A stretch of DNA of 64,000 bases, from the NCBI RefSeq assembly GCF_041146395.1, contig NC_090989.1, forward strand, positions 123,937,501 to 124,001,500. The letters run 5' to 3'. The translations under genes and the position numbers were made by a program. Shown here one piece after another: positions 1 through 10,570 of the stretch; positions within the stretch are counted from its first letter, which is position 1, and each line of letters starts with the position of its first letter. This DNA is from Eulemur rufifrons (lineage: Eukaryota > Chordata > Mammalia > Primates > Lemuridae). The notes beneath the pieces are model-generated. The model was not told the DNA's origin. It did not search any database and saw only the letters and a program-made list of their open reading frames with translations.

Positions 1-899
1 TCTCATCCTCCTCCTAGGACAGGTGGGCTAGCTGGTGATGGTAGAGGCCCAACGGTGCATTCTCCGTCGCACCAACACATTTCCACCCTCTGAACATATC
101 ACGCAGCCAAAACAAGTTCCCTGGCCAAACTCAGAGTCAAGGGATGGCATATAATTGAGAAGGACTACAAAGTAACAAGGTAACAGTCAAGCGTATAGCG
201 AGGGGTAAATTGGAACCAAAAATTTAATATGTCAAAGTGGGGAAAAGCCACAATATTTTGTAAAGAAAAAAAAATATTTCTAGCCATTGAAAGATTTTTC
301 TCCCAAACTAAACCTACAAATCTACTTTGAAAATATTCCTATTGGAGTCAAGTGTTCAATTCTGTATAAATGTTAATGACTATGACATTTCTAGTGACCA
401 TTTGTGAATATGCTAGTTTATAATGCATATTTGTTGAACCAAATTTTTGAACTTCCCTTCTGAAGTTAGGGCAAGCCTGAGCATCCTATGGGTTCTGGTG
501 ATCATGATCACTTTGGGGTTACGCACGCAGATTAACAAAATGTAATGTGAGTTGAGGCCTTGTGCAGAAGCAAAGCTGGTCCGCAGAGCCACTCACTTGG
601 CTTTTCATAGCTGCTTTCTTCATAATTCTCTCAGCTCTTAGCCAACTCTCAGCTTATTTCTAGTCAAGTGCTAGCTGAAAAATGGGTAAAAGTGTTTATC
701 TTTCGGGTATATTTGTATGGGGATAATAGAATCATGGAAGCCCAAGGAAGCCTTCAGGGATGAATCTCCAGTGGTGGAAGACAAGGCCGCTTGACAATAA
801 CATTAATAATATTTCCTCCAAAATTGTGAGTATTTTATAACTCACAATTAGGCTGAACCACACTGGCAATTTCATATGATTCGACCTATTATATCATTT
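1..899. other. NEK11 3' flank, nothing recognised
   Basis: A/T-rich unique-looking sequence with no credible exon, RNA gene or repeat that I can name. Confidence 0.5.
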
Positions 900-1030
900 A
901 TCCTTGATAGGAATTTTCAGACATACGAAGAAAACAGATTCAGAGGACATCACTTGCCCTAGATCACACAGTAAATGGCAAGAGTGGGTCTAGAATCCAA
1001 GTCATCTAGTATCAAGTTCAATTGTCTTTT
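900..1030 (+). repeat. MIR SINE fragment
   Basis: Contains the MIR core pattern: cacttgccctagatcacac followed by agtaaatggcaagagtgggt and a diverged GAATCCAAGTC end. A pyrimidine and CA-rich stretch follows to about 1160. Confidence 0.6.
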
Positions 1031-1049
1031 TCCTTACATAGGTTTTGGC

Positions 1050-1101
1050 AGAAGTATTTTTAAACATTCTTTACTCTGTGTCCACCCTTCCCTCCTCCCG
1101 C

Positions 1102-1136
<35 letters not shown>

Positions 1137-2740
1137 GCACACCCCCTCCTCCCTCTCTTTGCCTCTTCTCTGCTCATTTATCATCTTGGTGTCCTGGCCC
1201 CATTCCCTTCTGACACACAAGTTAGTGGAGTGGTCCCATCATCTTGAAGGAAGACTGTGGGGTGTTTTCCCTCCTCAAGCTACCACTTCATTTGTCAGCC
1301 CCCTTTACTCTGCACCCACTGTGATGTCTGGACTCTTACAATAGAAGTGGAGCTATTGCTCCAGCCTCAGCCCCAAAGACATTAAATAATTAACTTCCAT
1401 CACTCCTTTGTGTGCTTTATCTCCACATCACCCAAAATAGCTGGTGGCATTTCCTCTGCATAAATAGAAAGCAGAAAGGCCAATTGGCATTTGTGAAATA
1501 TATATGTATTTTTTACAAAGCAGCAAGTTAGCAGGGTCCCTTTATTCCTTCATTCCTGAGACTGTCTCATAACAAGCGACTTCCTACTTCTTTAACTCCT
1601 CAGCCAATTTCCCCCTCCATCTCGTAGTTGGTTAGTTATTAGTACCCATACTGAAGTGGTCCAAAATTAAGACCTAGTTGAAGGATAAAGCATTTCCCAG
1701 TGATATTAATAATCACAAAAACATATTTTTCTTAGATTATGTTAAATTTTGCTCCTCACCCCCACCCCAGTGAGCCAAATGAAAGGTAAACTTGAGTGAG
1801 CTTCCCTTAAGAGGCATGGAGCTGTGATCCAAAATGGTATTTTAATATTTCTTTCTAGCTCTGTTTTCTTTTAAGCCTGGGGTGGTATATAGCACAAATT
1901 TCTGGAGGGTAAGATGTTTCCAGTCTGCACCTGTCTTCTTAGAAACACATTCTGAAAAGCAGGGTACTTTCCCCTGGGCATGTTAATCTGTTTCTGAAAG
2001 AGACTGTTTGAAAATATAGCTATTTCCTCTTCAGACTCAGCAACTCCCACAAACTTTCTTCTGTTCTAATGTTATAAAAACCATCAGCGAAGAGATTCAG
2101 AAACTTTTATTAACTTGGGTCCTACTATGGTTTCCCCGCTTCCAGGCTCATTTGCAACCCAGGTGGTCACAAAAGGACATGGGGGCTCTGGGGAGCTCTT
2201 CCTGGGGTGGAGTCTCTTCCCTGTTAACATGATGGAAATGTCCATGTCCACTCTCAGCAGCAGCATGGTCACTGGTCCCACCCCTCCGGGGTTTCCCAGG
2301 GAAAACCTGATTTTTGATGTACTAGATTTTGACTTGGGATACATGCTCAAGTTTGCAATTCTGAAAAATCTCAGATCCCACCTCCAGAAGCCAATATTTG
2401 GGGTCTGCTCTTCCTGCCACAGACACAGCAGCTGTGAGAGCACAGATACGCTGCTGTCTTCCAGTCTCCCAGCCAGGAATGATTCTCCAGCATGCGGGGT
2501 GGGTGGATGGGGTGGGGGTGGTGAGAATGGGCATCTTGAGCTTTGGGAAAAGGCAGAGTGAAGATTTGTGCTGCCCCCAGTACTTCTCCATAGTGTCAGG
2601 AAGCTGTGGGAACACAGAAGTATGATGTTCATAGCTCTTGAGCACTGGAGAAATTGTACGTTTACTTGGGTGGTTCCTTTGGTTGCTGGGCAGAGATAGA
2701 AGTAAAGCCACAGGATGCACAGAGACTTAGAGCCCAGTGG
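1050..2740. other. Unrecognised sequence with overlapping open frames
   Basis: Includes a CT/CA-rich tract at about 1090-1160. Around 2084-2632 both strands stay open (182 codons on minus, 148 on plus). The translations are Pro/Ser-rich, match no family I know and have no splice or initiation context, so I do not call a gene. Confidence 0.4.
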
Positions 2741-2744
2741 TTAC

Positions 2745-3330
2745 GTTACAGGACCACCAATTTTGTGGCCGTTGTGTGGTAACAGACCAATACACCATAC
2801 AACAGGAGTTGAGTCAGAGAAAGAGTTTTATAATCCAACAGCAGCCAGATGAGGAGGTGGGAGGGAACCTCAAATCTGCCTCCCTGAGGAGTTTTGGACT
2901 GGGCTTTTAAGGGAATTTTGGTGAGTAGGGGACTGAGGAGCTGGGAGTTGACTGGGAGTTGACTGGTCAAAAAGTGAGGGGTGAAGTCTTGGGACAGGGA
3001 GATAAAGAGACTGCATTCATGTGCTGAGTCAGCCCCTTGGAGGAAGTTTTGACACTGGCTGGTGTCAGCGGACCTTTGGAATGCAGGATCTGGAAAACAT
3101 CTCAAATGGAAAACTTGAGGTTTCTTAACATTTAAAGATGTTATATACAGAAGGTAGGACCTTAAGACAGGCTATATGACTTTTAAGCAGTAAGCTTGTA
3201 AGGAAGTAGGCTATAGGGTAAACTGGTTAATACTTAGCTAAGGCTCTACTCAAAGCTTATGTTTTTGTTAAAAACCTAGCAATTTAGTTTAAGTTTATGA
3301 GGATGGTTTTGGTCATGCCCCTGAGTCCTT
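2745..3330 (-). mobile_element. ERV LTR-like sequence, reverse orientation, family unsure
   Basis: The stretch resembles class I ERV LTRs read backwards: gagaaagagttttataatcc with agcagccagatgaggaggt, then a doubled GGGAGTTGACT and TGGTGTCAGCGGACCTTTGG. No terminal repeats or duplications were located, so the family and ends are uncertain. Confidence 0.4.
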
Positions 3331-3532
3331 AAAATAAGCCCATGAAGTTATTCACACTGACTCTCTTGACCCTTGACCTTTTTGTATGCACTGTGTGGCA
3401 TATGAAATGTGTGGGTCCCTCTTTGCAGTCTTTGTACCACTTTCAGAGATGAATTGGGCCCCAAATAACAGCAGATAAAATTGCTGATCCAAATAAAGGG
3501 AGAAGAAGTACAGCAACAGAAAGGTCTTGAAC

Positions 3533-3716
3533 AACGGTTCTGAGTGTGGTACCAGCAGCATGAACACCACCTGGGAACTTGTTAGAAATGCAAATTCTCA
3601 GTCTCCACCACCATTAAATCAGAAATGCTGGTGATGGAGCCCATCAATTGGTGCTTCAACAAGCCCTCCAGGTGACTCTAATGCAGCTCAAATGTGGGAA
3701 TCTCTAGTCTAAAAGA
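3533..3716 (-). mobile_element. MER5-type hAT-Charlie MITE, reverse orientation
   Basis: Shows the reverse MER5A pattern: CACCTGGGAACTTGTTAGAA, AATGCAAATTCTCAG and AACAAGCCCTCCAGGTGA in the expected order and spacing. Confidence 0.75.
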
Positions 3717-4009
3717 CAGTGCCTCACGGAGGGGCACAGCACCAACGATTACATGTCAGTAAGACAATGAACCTCTCTGTCTCAGTTTCCCCAGTCATTA
3801 GCAGGAGGCAGAATATGAATAACAGTATTTCTTGCATCAGATTCACCCAGGTAGTTCTGAAATAAAAGGTACGCTTTGGCCCCGAATCTCCCCAGAGAAA
3901 GGTGGGTGGTGGAGGTGGGTCTGGATATTGACAAAGATCCTCCTTGACTAAACTTCAGACAGGCTCCTCCCTGAGCCCTCTTCTTTTCACTAGGCTTCAT
4001 CCTCGGCCC

Positions 4010-4785
4010 TGTCTTTGGCCTGCTAAATCCAGTTTTAGCGTCAGTTTAGTGAGACTCCTTCGCCCTTACTAGCTGATCACTCTCAAAATCTGATCACCCT
4101 GGCCTGCCTTCAGCAGGAATCTTATTAAGTCGGTTTAGCAAAGAATCTCCCTGCCACAGTTTGAATATTTGCCCCCTCCAAAACTCATGTTGAAATTTGG
4201 TCCCCCAAGGTGGAAGAGTTCGGAGGTGGGGCTTAGTGGGAGGTGTTTGGATTATGGGGGCAGATCCCTTATGAATGGCTTGGTGCTGTCCTCGAACAGT
4301 GAGTTCTTGCTCTCAAGACTGGATTAGTTCTTGTGGAAATGGATTAGTTCCTCAAGAGTGGGTTTTTATAAAGTCAAAACACCCCTCAGGTTTTCCCCTC
4401 TCTGTACGTGTCTACTCCCCCTTTGACCTTCTTTGTCATGTTGTAACTCAGGACAGAAGCCCTCATCAAAAGCCAGGGCATGCCCTTGAACTTCTCAGCC
4501 TGCAGAACTGTGAACTAAATAAACCTCTTTTCTTTACAAATTACTCAGTATCTGTCATAGCAACACTAAACAGACTAATACATTCCCCAACCCTTCATAT
4601 CTCCTCTTAGTAATTTTCCATCTACCCACCCCCCTTGCCTGCTCTTTGGTTGTAAATCTTCAGTTATCTTTGCTGTATTCTGAGTTAAGCCTGATGCCTC
4701 TCTCCTATGGCAACAGGTGTTGACACCCATTAAAATAGTCCTGAATAAAGTCTTCCTTGGATTTCAACAAGTGCCAGGATAAGTT
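4010..4785 (+). mobile_element. Older LTR-like element split by a MaLR LTR
   Basis: The left part (4010-4151) and right part (4583-4785) read as one LTR-like sequence, ending in a region with AATAGTCCTGAATAAAGTCT like an LTR poly(A) signal. A related 3' region recurs at 20900-21020. Family not identified. Confidence 0.45.
4152..4582 (+). mobile_element. Solo MaLR LTR (MST/MLT1 type)
   Basis: Begins TGCCACAGTTTGAATAT, carries the family's CAGAACTGTGAACTAAATAA poly(A) region and ends CAGACTAATACA. The flanking pentamers ctccc and ttccc are a plausible decayed 5-bp target duplication. Confidence 0.8.
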
Positions 4786-4875
4786 TTTTTTTTTAACAGT
4801 AAGTTTAAAGGTGTTTATATTTAAAAAGCTTCTCAAGCAAGTCTGATGCAGCCTCTTGGTTGAAAACCCACATGG

Positions 4876-5150
4876 CTAGTGGTTAACAGGATGGGTTCTT
4901 GAATCAGACACACCTGGGTTGAAATCTCAACTCTGCTTCTTGCAGACAGGTGACTAAGCAGGTTACCTAATTTGAGCATCTCTCTCTGAAACTCCCCCCA
5001 CCGCCCTCCAATACACCTTCACCGCCCCACCGCCCCGGCCTCAAGTTGGTGAAAAGATTCAATGAAGTAAGGCCCTTAAACTACTAAGCACAGTACTGGT
5101 ACATAATAGGCACCAAATAGACCAAATGTTAGCTGCTCTAAGTGATAATT
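4876..5150 (-). repeat. MIR SINE, reverse orientation
   Basis: Reverse MIR features: GAATCAGACACACCTGGGTT, a CTCAACTCTGCTTCTTGCAG-like block, and a tail reading AGCACAGTACTGGTACATAA then TAGGCACCAAATAG. A C-rich insertion-like stretch lies at about 4990-5040. Confidence 0.75.
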
Positions 5151-5213
5151 ATCATTAGATACACGTGTTACATTTGACAAGAAACTTGCATACAGAAAAG
5201 ATAAAATAGATGA

Positions 5214-5819
5214 TTTATTCTGTGTTCATTATAAATATATTTATTATGAATAAAAGACTTCAATGATCTATTGATGAGTTTGAAAAAAATCACAGAAGAG
5301 AGTAATGTTTTGGATTTTTAATCCAGGGGCAACAGTGGACCAAAAAGTGCCACCTGAGACGGGAATGTCTGACTCCTGGGCTGCAGCTGAGCACGCTAGA
5401 GGCTAGCGTCCAGTGACCTTCACAAGCAGCCCGCCCACAGTCCACGGAGACCCCAGATGGGCATTGAGCTCTGTCCTCCAATTAAAAATATAAAGAGCAC
5501 ATGGCTTCTCCCAGACCATTGCCAGGGTGGTTCAACCCTGCTGGAAGCCCTGTGGGCACACATGAGGGAAATGCTTTCCAAGAAGCCAAATTTGATCTAT
5601 TAATATAAGCTTATCTTGGGGTGTAGTCCAAACAACACTTAGGACTCTGAGTACAGGCAGCTCTCTTTACTACTCTCTCCAGGGGACATGACTTCGGACA
5701 AGGAATTGAAAGTAAAGATGGTAGCTCCAGTTTTGTGCTCATTTCCTGTAACGGAGTCCAGCTTATATGTTTAATGGATTTTCACAGAACTTGAACTTCT
5801 GCTTGTCTTTGACAGTTGC
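5214..5819 (-). other. NEK11: Probable NEK11 3' UTR with candidate poly(A) signals
   Basis: The 600 bp after the stop show no repeat I recognise. Two canonical AATAAA hexamers occur on the minus strand at 5245-5240 and 5219-5214, and a MIR element begins about 60 bp further on. An ATTAAA variant near 5322-5317 is an alternative. The UTR end is inferred from these signals only, with no transcript evidence. Confidence 0.45.
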
Positions 5820-6039
5820 TTAGTGATGGTTCTGGAGAGTCGGCCCTATTCCCATTGTGATCAGCAACTGCTCCTCAAAGTAGAGGAGCTGGTCTACTTC
5901 AAAACAGTCGCTGGCCCGAGGCACCACTTTTTCCAGACACTCCCGGATCTCCACTTCGCTGGCATTCTGATGCCTTGCTCTCTTGAGGTAATTATAGACC
6001 TCTTCAAATACTTCTGCCCCCAGCTTCTGTATGGCTGAT
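5820..6039 (-). CDS. NEK11: NEK11 terminal coding exon (C-terminal 72 residues and stop)
   Basis: Seen: on the minus strand a pyrimidine-rich tract ending TTTTTTGGCAG abuts position 6039. After one carried-in base an open frame gives 72 residues starting SAIQKLGAEVFEEVYNYLKR and ending TLQNHH, closed by TAA at 5822-5820. Known: this is the tail of NEK11 as I remember it (human long form about 645 aa), so the exon would encode roughly residues 574-645. NEK11 is a Ser/Thr kinase of the NIMA family, linked to the S and G2/M DNA-damage checkpoint through CDC25A phosphorylation; the kinase domain is N-terminal and not in this window. The tail is helical and charged, with no catalytic residues. Differences from my memory of human include VEIRE for AEIRE, MGIGP for MGKEP and a final H for L. 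The frame is intact, so the exon looks functional. The 71-aa plus-strand frame over it is its antisense shadow. Confidence 0.95.
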
Positions 6040-6524
6040 CTGCCAAAAAAGGGAAGATTATGAAGAGCTACACAATGAGATTACCTGCCAAAAAAAAAAA
6101 AGTGTCTTTACACATTTAACATCATTACCCTGGGATTCAGAAAAAAAGGGGAAAAAATAAGGCACATTGTCTCCACCCTAAACATTCAACAATAATCAAC
6201 AAATAATGCTTCGACATCTAGTATGTGCCAGTACTCACGCGCACACAAAATAAAATGTCAGGTGGTTCTAAGTGTAATGAAAAAAAAGCAAAGTGAAAGC
6301 AGGAAAATCCTTCTGAGGCAGTGTCATTTAAGTGGAGACCCTCACGAAGGCAGGCAAATACTAGGGGCAAGCGAATCTTGGCCCAAGGCTAAAACATGTT
6401 GAAGAAATGTCAAGAAGGCTATTGTGGCTGGAGGTGGCAGAACAAAGGGGAAGAGGATGGTGGGATATGAGATCCAGAAATAGTTAATAATAACAAAATA
6501 ATAAGGAGGAAAATGAGGAGAAAA

Positions 6525-6690
6525 ATTGTTTTATTAGCTACTTGCCAGGTACTTTTCTACCTACTGCACCCTTACAATTACACTTAACCTTTACAACAGC
6601 TTTCTGAGGAAGGCATTTTTTTTAAGTTCCCGTTTTACAGATGAAGAAACTGAGGTTTAAAGGCATAAAATAATTTGGCCAAGTTCCCAG
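6525..6690 (+). repeat. MIR SINE
   Basis: Reads TTGCCAGGTACTTTTCTACC, then CGTTTTACAGATGAAGAAAC with TGAGGTTTAAAGG, the canonical MIR order. Confidence 0.75.
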
Positions 6691-7570
6691 CAAGGCCAAT
6701 GTTCATTTTTCCATACTTACCTCCAGTTTTTGTCCATATGTAGGTGTAATCTTTGCACTATTATAATCATATCACCCTATCTACTATGTTTATTTCACCT
6801 TTGACTCCTTTCCTATATCTCCAGAAAGGGTCACAAAGTCAAGACCTATGGGCAAAACTTGGCCCATGTTTTTGTTTAGCCAATATTTATTTATTTATTA
6901 TTATTAAACACTTTAATGTGAATGTCCTTAGGCAGAGCCTGCACATACTCTCCACTCTCAGTTCTCTGACTTTGACTCACCTCCTCCACGCCTTATCATT
7001 TTATACTAGGTTGCTTCTCATAGTTCTACCTGCTTGACTCAAGGTCATTCGAGTTGGAGAATTTTGTTCTATAGTTCTTCAAATTTATCATTTTTAATGA
7101 CTGAGTTTATGTGCCAACATTTACTCCAGCAAACAATTAACTTTTTTCACCCTTTTTCATAGTGTGAACATCTTTAGACATTTAGCTGTTTCTCTTAGGG
7201 GAATATCTTCTGGCATCAAATTTTTAGGAGTAGTGCTAATTACCTGGTGTGTTCACTGTATAAAAATTCATATGTGCACTTATGGTTTCTGTACTTTTCT
7301 GTACACATGTACATTTTTAAAGCATTAATCCTTAACAGTAATGATGATAATGTTGATAATAACATTGAAGGCATTAATCAGAGACTCTCTGATTCATTTT
7401 ATAAGCTTTTATTGTTCAGTGCTATTCAACCTTGTAATCTCTAGAACACAAGGCTATGGGTTAGGTATTGTGGTAGATAAAAAGAAGAATAAGTATTTCT
7501 TCCTGCTCTAGTTTAGAGGCCAGTAATGACAATGCAAGACATACAAATTTTTAATTTTAGCTAACATTTC
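6690..7570. other. Intronic sequence without clear features
   Basis: A/T-rich, with a short TTA/TTTA run near 6885-6905 and a possible old reverse-strand LINE piece around 7080-7240. Nothing stronger is supportable. Confidence 0.35.
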
Positions 7571-7578
7571 TACAGTAC

Positions 7579-7622
7579 TCCCAGAGTGCTAGAATTACAG
7601 GCGTGAGCCACCATGCCCAGCC
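7579..7622 (-). repeat. Alu 5' head fragment (44 bp), reverse orientation
   Basis: The reverse complement reads GGCTGGGCATGGTGGCTCAC followed by GCCTGTAATTCTAGCACTCT, the first 44 bp of an Alu left monomer. The rest of the element is absent. Confidence 0.85.
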
Positions 7623-7639
7623 TCCTTTTTATTCTTTAA

Positions 7640-7985
7640 ATGCAACACACATTTATTTCTACCTTCCCGCCTTTGCACTAGCTGCATCCTTTTTCCTGGA
7701 ATGCGTTTCCCATTGACATTTACATCACTGACTTCGTATTTCCATTCAGATCTCAGCTTATCAACTTCTCAGAGAAATTATCTCTTACTACCCAATAATT
7801 CCATAGGATTACACCTTAACTATTTACATAGCACTTAACAACTCTCTGATAATTGTCTTTATATTTTGGTGTATCTTTTTTTATTATTAGCATAATAGTT
7901 CCATGAAGGAGGGATCCAGTGCCTAGAACAGGGCTGGGCGTGCAGTAAGTGCTCAGGAAATATTTATATAATGAAGGAATGGCCT
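7640..7985 (+). mobile_element. LINE-2 3' end
   Basis: L2 3' hallmarks in order: CATTCAGATCTCAGCTTA, CTTCTCAGAGAAATTATCTC, and an end reading AACAGGGCTGGGCGTGCAGT then AAGTGCTCAGGAAATATTTA. Confidence 0.75.
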
Positions 7986-8283
7986 ATACAGTCATTAAGT
8001 ATCATGTGAAAACCATAAAGTGCTATTTAAGGTTACAGTTGGAGAAATCAGGGAGCACCCTATGGAGGAGGAAGCGCCATCTAACTTGGGCCATAACGGC
8101 TGGAGGGAAGAAAGGTGAGGGCCCACAGTGGGACCACTAGGAAATCAGGGAGTCAGGTTGGCGGGTGAGTAGGATGCATGAAGATGAGGGTGAGAACCAC
8201 ATGAACATGACATTTAAAGAAACCTTAGAATCTGACAAGCAATATCACCTACTAATGATAAAGGAGCTCAAGAAATGCCCCCT

Positions 8284-8535
8284 GAAATTATAATAACAAT
8301 TTTTAAGCTTTTCCTATGTGCCAGGCTTTATTCTGAGCCATCCCCTCATATCATCCCATTAAATCTTCACAACTACTATATGGATCAATATTACTGTTAT
8401 TCCCATTTTGTAGATGAGGAAACTGAGGTACACAGAACTTTCCCACTGCCACAGTTTGTAAGTAAGTGGTGGAACGCAGATTTGCATCCCAGTGGTTTTC
8501 ACTCCAGGGCTTGTTCTTTTCATCATTGTAATAAG
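8284..8535 (+). repeat. MIR SINE
   Basis: Contains TATGTGCCAGGCTTTATTCT, CATTTTGTAGATGAGGAAAC with TGAGGTACACAGA, and the CAGGGCTTGTTCTTTT end. Confidence 0.8.
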
Positions 8536-8614
8536 GGTTTTGGGTTAAAAGACCCAGGTTGCATCTTAGCTCTGCCCTTCACTGGCTGTATGATCTTGTG
8601 CCAGTTATTTAATG

Positions 8615-8969
8615 CTATTATCTCAATGTTAGTGTCCCCCCAAAATTTATACATTGAAACTGTATCCCCAGAGTAATAGTATTATGAGGTGGGGCCTTTG
8701 GGGAAGTGAGTAAATCACCAGGGCAGAGCTCTCAGGAGTGGGATTAGTGCCCTATGAAAGAGATTGAAGGGAGCATGTCTGCCCCTTCTGCCATGTAAGG
8801 ACACGTAGAAGGTGCTCTGTGAGGAACAAGTCCTCACCAGATACCAAATCTGCTGGCACCTTTGAGATTGGACTTCCCAGCCTCCAGAACCGTGAGCAGT
8901 AAATTTCTGTTATTTATAAATTAGCCAGTCTAAGGTATTTGGTTATAATAGAAGAAATGGACTAAGACA
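8615..8969 (+). mobile_element. Solo MaLR LTR (MLT1/MST type) nested in a MIR
   Basis: Diagnostic blocks: GAGGTGGGGCCTTTGGGGAA, CTTCTGCCATGTAAGGACAC, CCTCCAGAACCGTGAG and an ATGGACTAAGACA end. The MIR halves on each side join when it is removed. Confidence 0.8.
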
Positions 8970-9015
8970 CTAAACCTCTCTGAGCCTTAGGTTTCTCATA
9001 TTTAAGTGGGGATTT

Positions 9016-9018
<3 letters not shown>

Positions 9019-9049
<31 letters not shown>
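9019..9049. repeat. (AC)n microsatellite
   Basis: About 15 uninterrupted AC units followed by a short AG run. Confidence 0.98.
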
Positions 9050-9052
<3 letters not shown>

Positions 9053-9129
9053 AGAGACTGCATAGCAAAATACCTGCCACATACCGGGCACTTAATAGCT
9101 ATTGTTTTACTATCACGTATATTATTGTT

Positions 9130-9790
9130 GCTTTTCCAATGGTGAATTATTCAAGAATCCTATTTCTGTTTAATTGGAAGCCTCAAGCAGTTTTATAGTT
9201 CTATCCTTGGTTAAGATACTATTTAAATATTTTTTTAACTTCTCTGGATGAATTTGAAAAAGATAAGAAACAACACAAGCAGGCTAGTGACACAGTGAGA
9301 GTAAAAAACATGTAATTTTGTAGAAATAATCATGAAAACCTGATTTGCCAGAAAGTCTTAAGACAATGCAGATTGTTCTTCAGGCGTAGTTTAAGGAAAC
9401 CCTGAAAATGATTTTATGGAACGTAAGAAATCCCTGCACATCAAATATGCACGAGTCCCTGCAGGAATAGAATGGTACCATGTACTTTATCTTCAGTACT
9501 ACCATTTGAACAATCATTTGGTGCTAGCAAGCATCCAGAATCTTCATTAAGCCTAGTGTTTCAAAGGGCTGTCTCCGAATCGGGCGGGCAAAGACAGCAC
9601 GGCTCTCTCCCCAGGGGCAGGCAAGCGCACTGGCGGCACACTCATGGGGCACCTGTGACTTGGAGGCCCCTTTCTGTCAGTGGTGCTTCCCTCCTGCTCA
9701 GTCCACCCTGAGCAGGATCTTGAATGCAATTGTTGGTTTGCTGTCCTGTTGAAGCTAACCAGTCCTGAAAGGATTATTTTACTTGTGATT
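9130..9790. other. Unrecognised intronic sequence with a GC-rich patch
   Basis: The 9560-9720 stretch is richer in G/C and CpG than its surroundings and open on the minus strand for 83 codons. It has no convincing splice sites and no family I recognise. Confidence 0.35.
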
Positions 9791-9799
9791 TTAATACCC

Positions 9800-10570
9800 C
9801 CCATTATGCATAATCACAGTAAATGTAGATGGACCAGACTCACTGACCGATAATCAAAACTCAGCTAGGTATTGTTTACGAGAGTCATACTTAAAACATG
9901 TGCTATTGAAAGGCAGAAAGCAAACGAATTTTCAAAAAAGATACGAGGCAAATAATAACCAAAAGAAATCCAAGGTAGCCATATTAATATCAGACAAATA
10001 GATTTTAAGTAAAGAAAAAAAAAAGCATTATTAGGGACAAATTAGGGATAAAGAAAGGCATTATATAATTATAACAGTTTAATTTTACAAGGAAGAAATA
10101 AAAGTTCTAACTAGTATGCATCTAATAGAATTAAAATACACAAACCACTATAGAGAGAAACTATCAGATATAGCCTCATAATGTAGGATTTCAATATATA
10201 TTGTTCAGTTATAGACAGGTTAAGCATTCAGAATATTAGTAATGCTATAGAAGATCTCAACAACATATGTAATGAGCTGATCTTAATGGACACACATAGA
10301 GCTCTTCCCTCCCTGACAACTAGAGAAAACACATTCTTCCCAGGCTCCCATGTAACATTTGCAAAAACTGATCGTATTATAGACAATTCAAGTCTCAACA
10401 CATGCCAAATATTTGGTTTCACATAAAATCTTGTTATCTGACAACAATAAAATTGCTAGAAATCTGTAACAAAAATATAGATTAAACATTTCCACATGTG
10501 AGTACATTTTAAAACATATTTTAAATAAATTATGGGTCAAAGAAGAAATCAGCCATACCATAAACAAACT
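9800..10570 (+). mobile_element. Ancient L1 ORF2 endonuclease-region fragment
   Basis: Reads as decayed L1 ORF2: GGTAGCCATATTAATATCAG, a GACAAATAGATTTTAAGT block, then AGGCATTATATAATTATAAC and text matching the endonuclease-to-linker region. Stops are frequent, so it is inactive. Confidence 0.7.

Larger units (their letters stand above)
8540..9120 (-). repeat. Reverse MIR interrupted by a MaLR LTR and a CA repeat
   Basis: The left half (8540-8614) has TTCACTGGCTGTATGATCTT. The right half (8970-9120) resumes with CTAAACCTCTCTGAGCCTTA and ends ACTTAATAGCTATTG. A CA microsatellite (9019-9049) sits within the right half. Confidence 0.7.

Noticed and set aside
1045..1344. 99-codon frame over the CT/CA tract
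   Set aside because: Composition-driven translation of low-complexity sequence.
5823..6038. 71-codon plus-strand frame
   Set aside because: It is the antisense shadow of the NEK11 terminal exon, which has matching splice sites and protein similarity on the minus strand.
5820..6039. Assignment of the terminal exon to NEK10 or another NEK
   Set aside because: My first thought was NEK10, but its C-terminus as I recall it ends differently. The tail and the upstream exon together fit NEK11 only.
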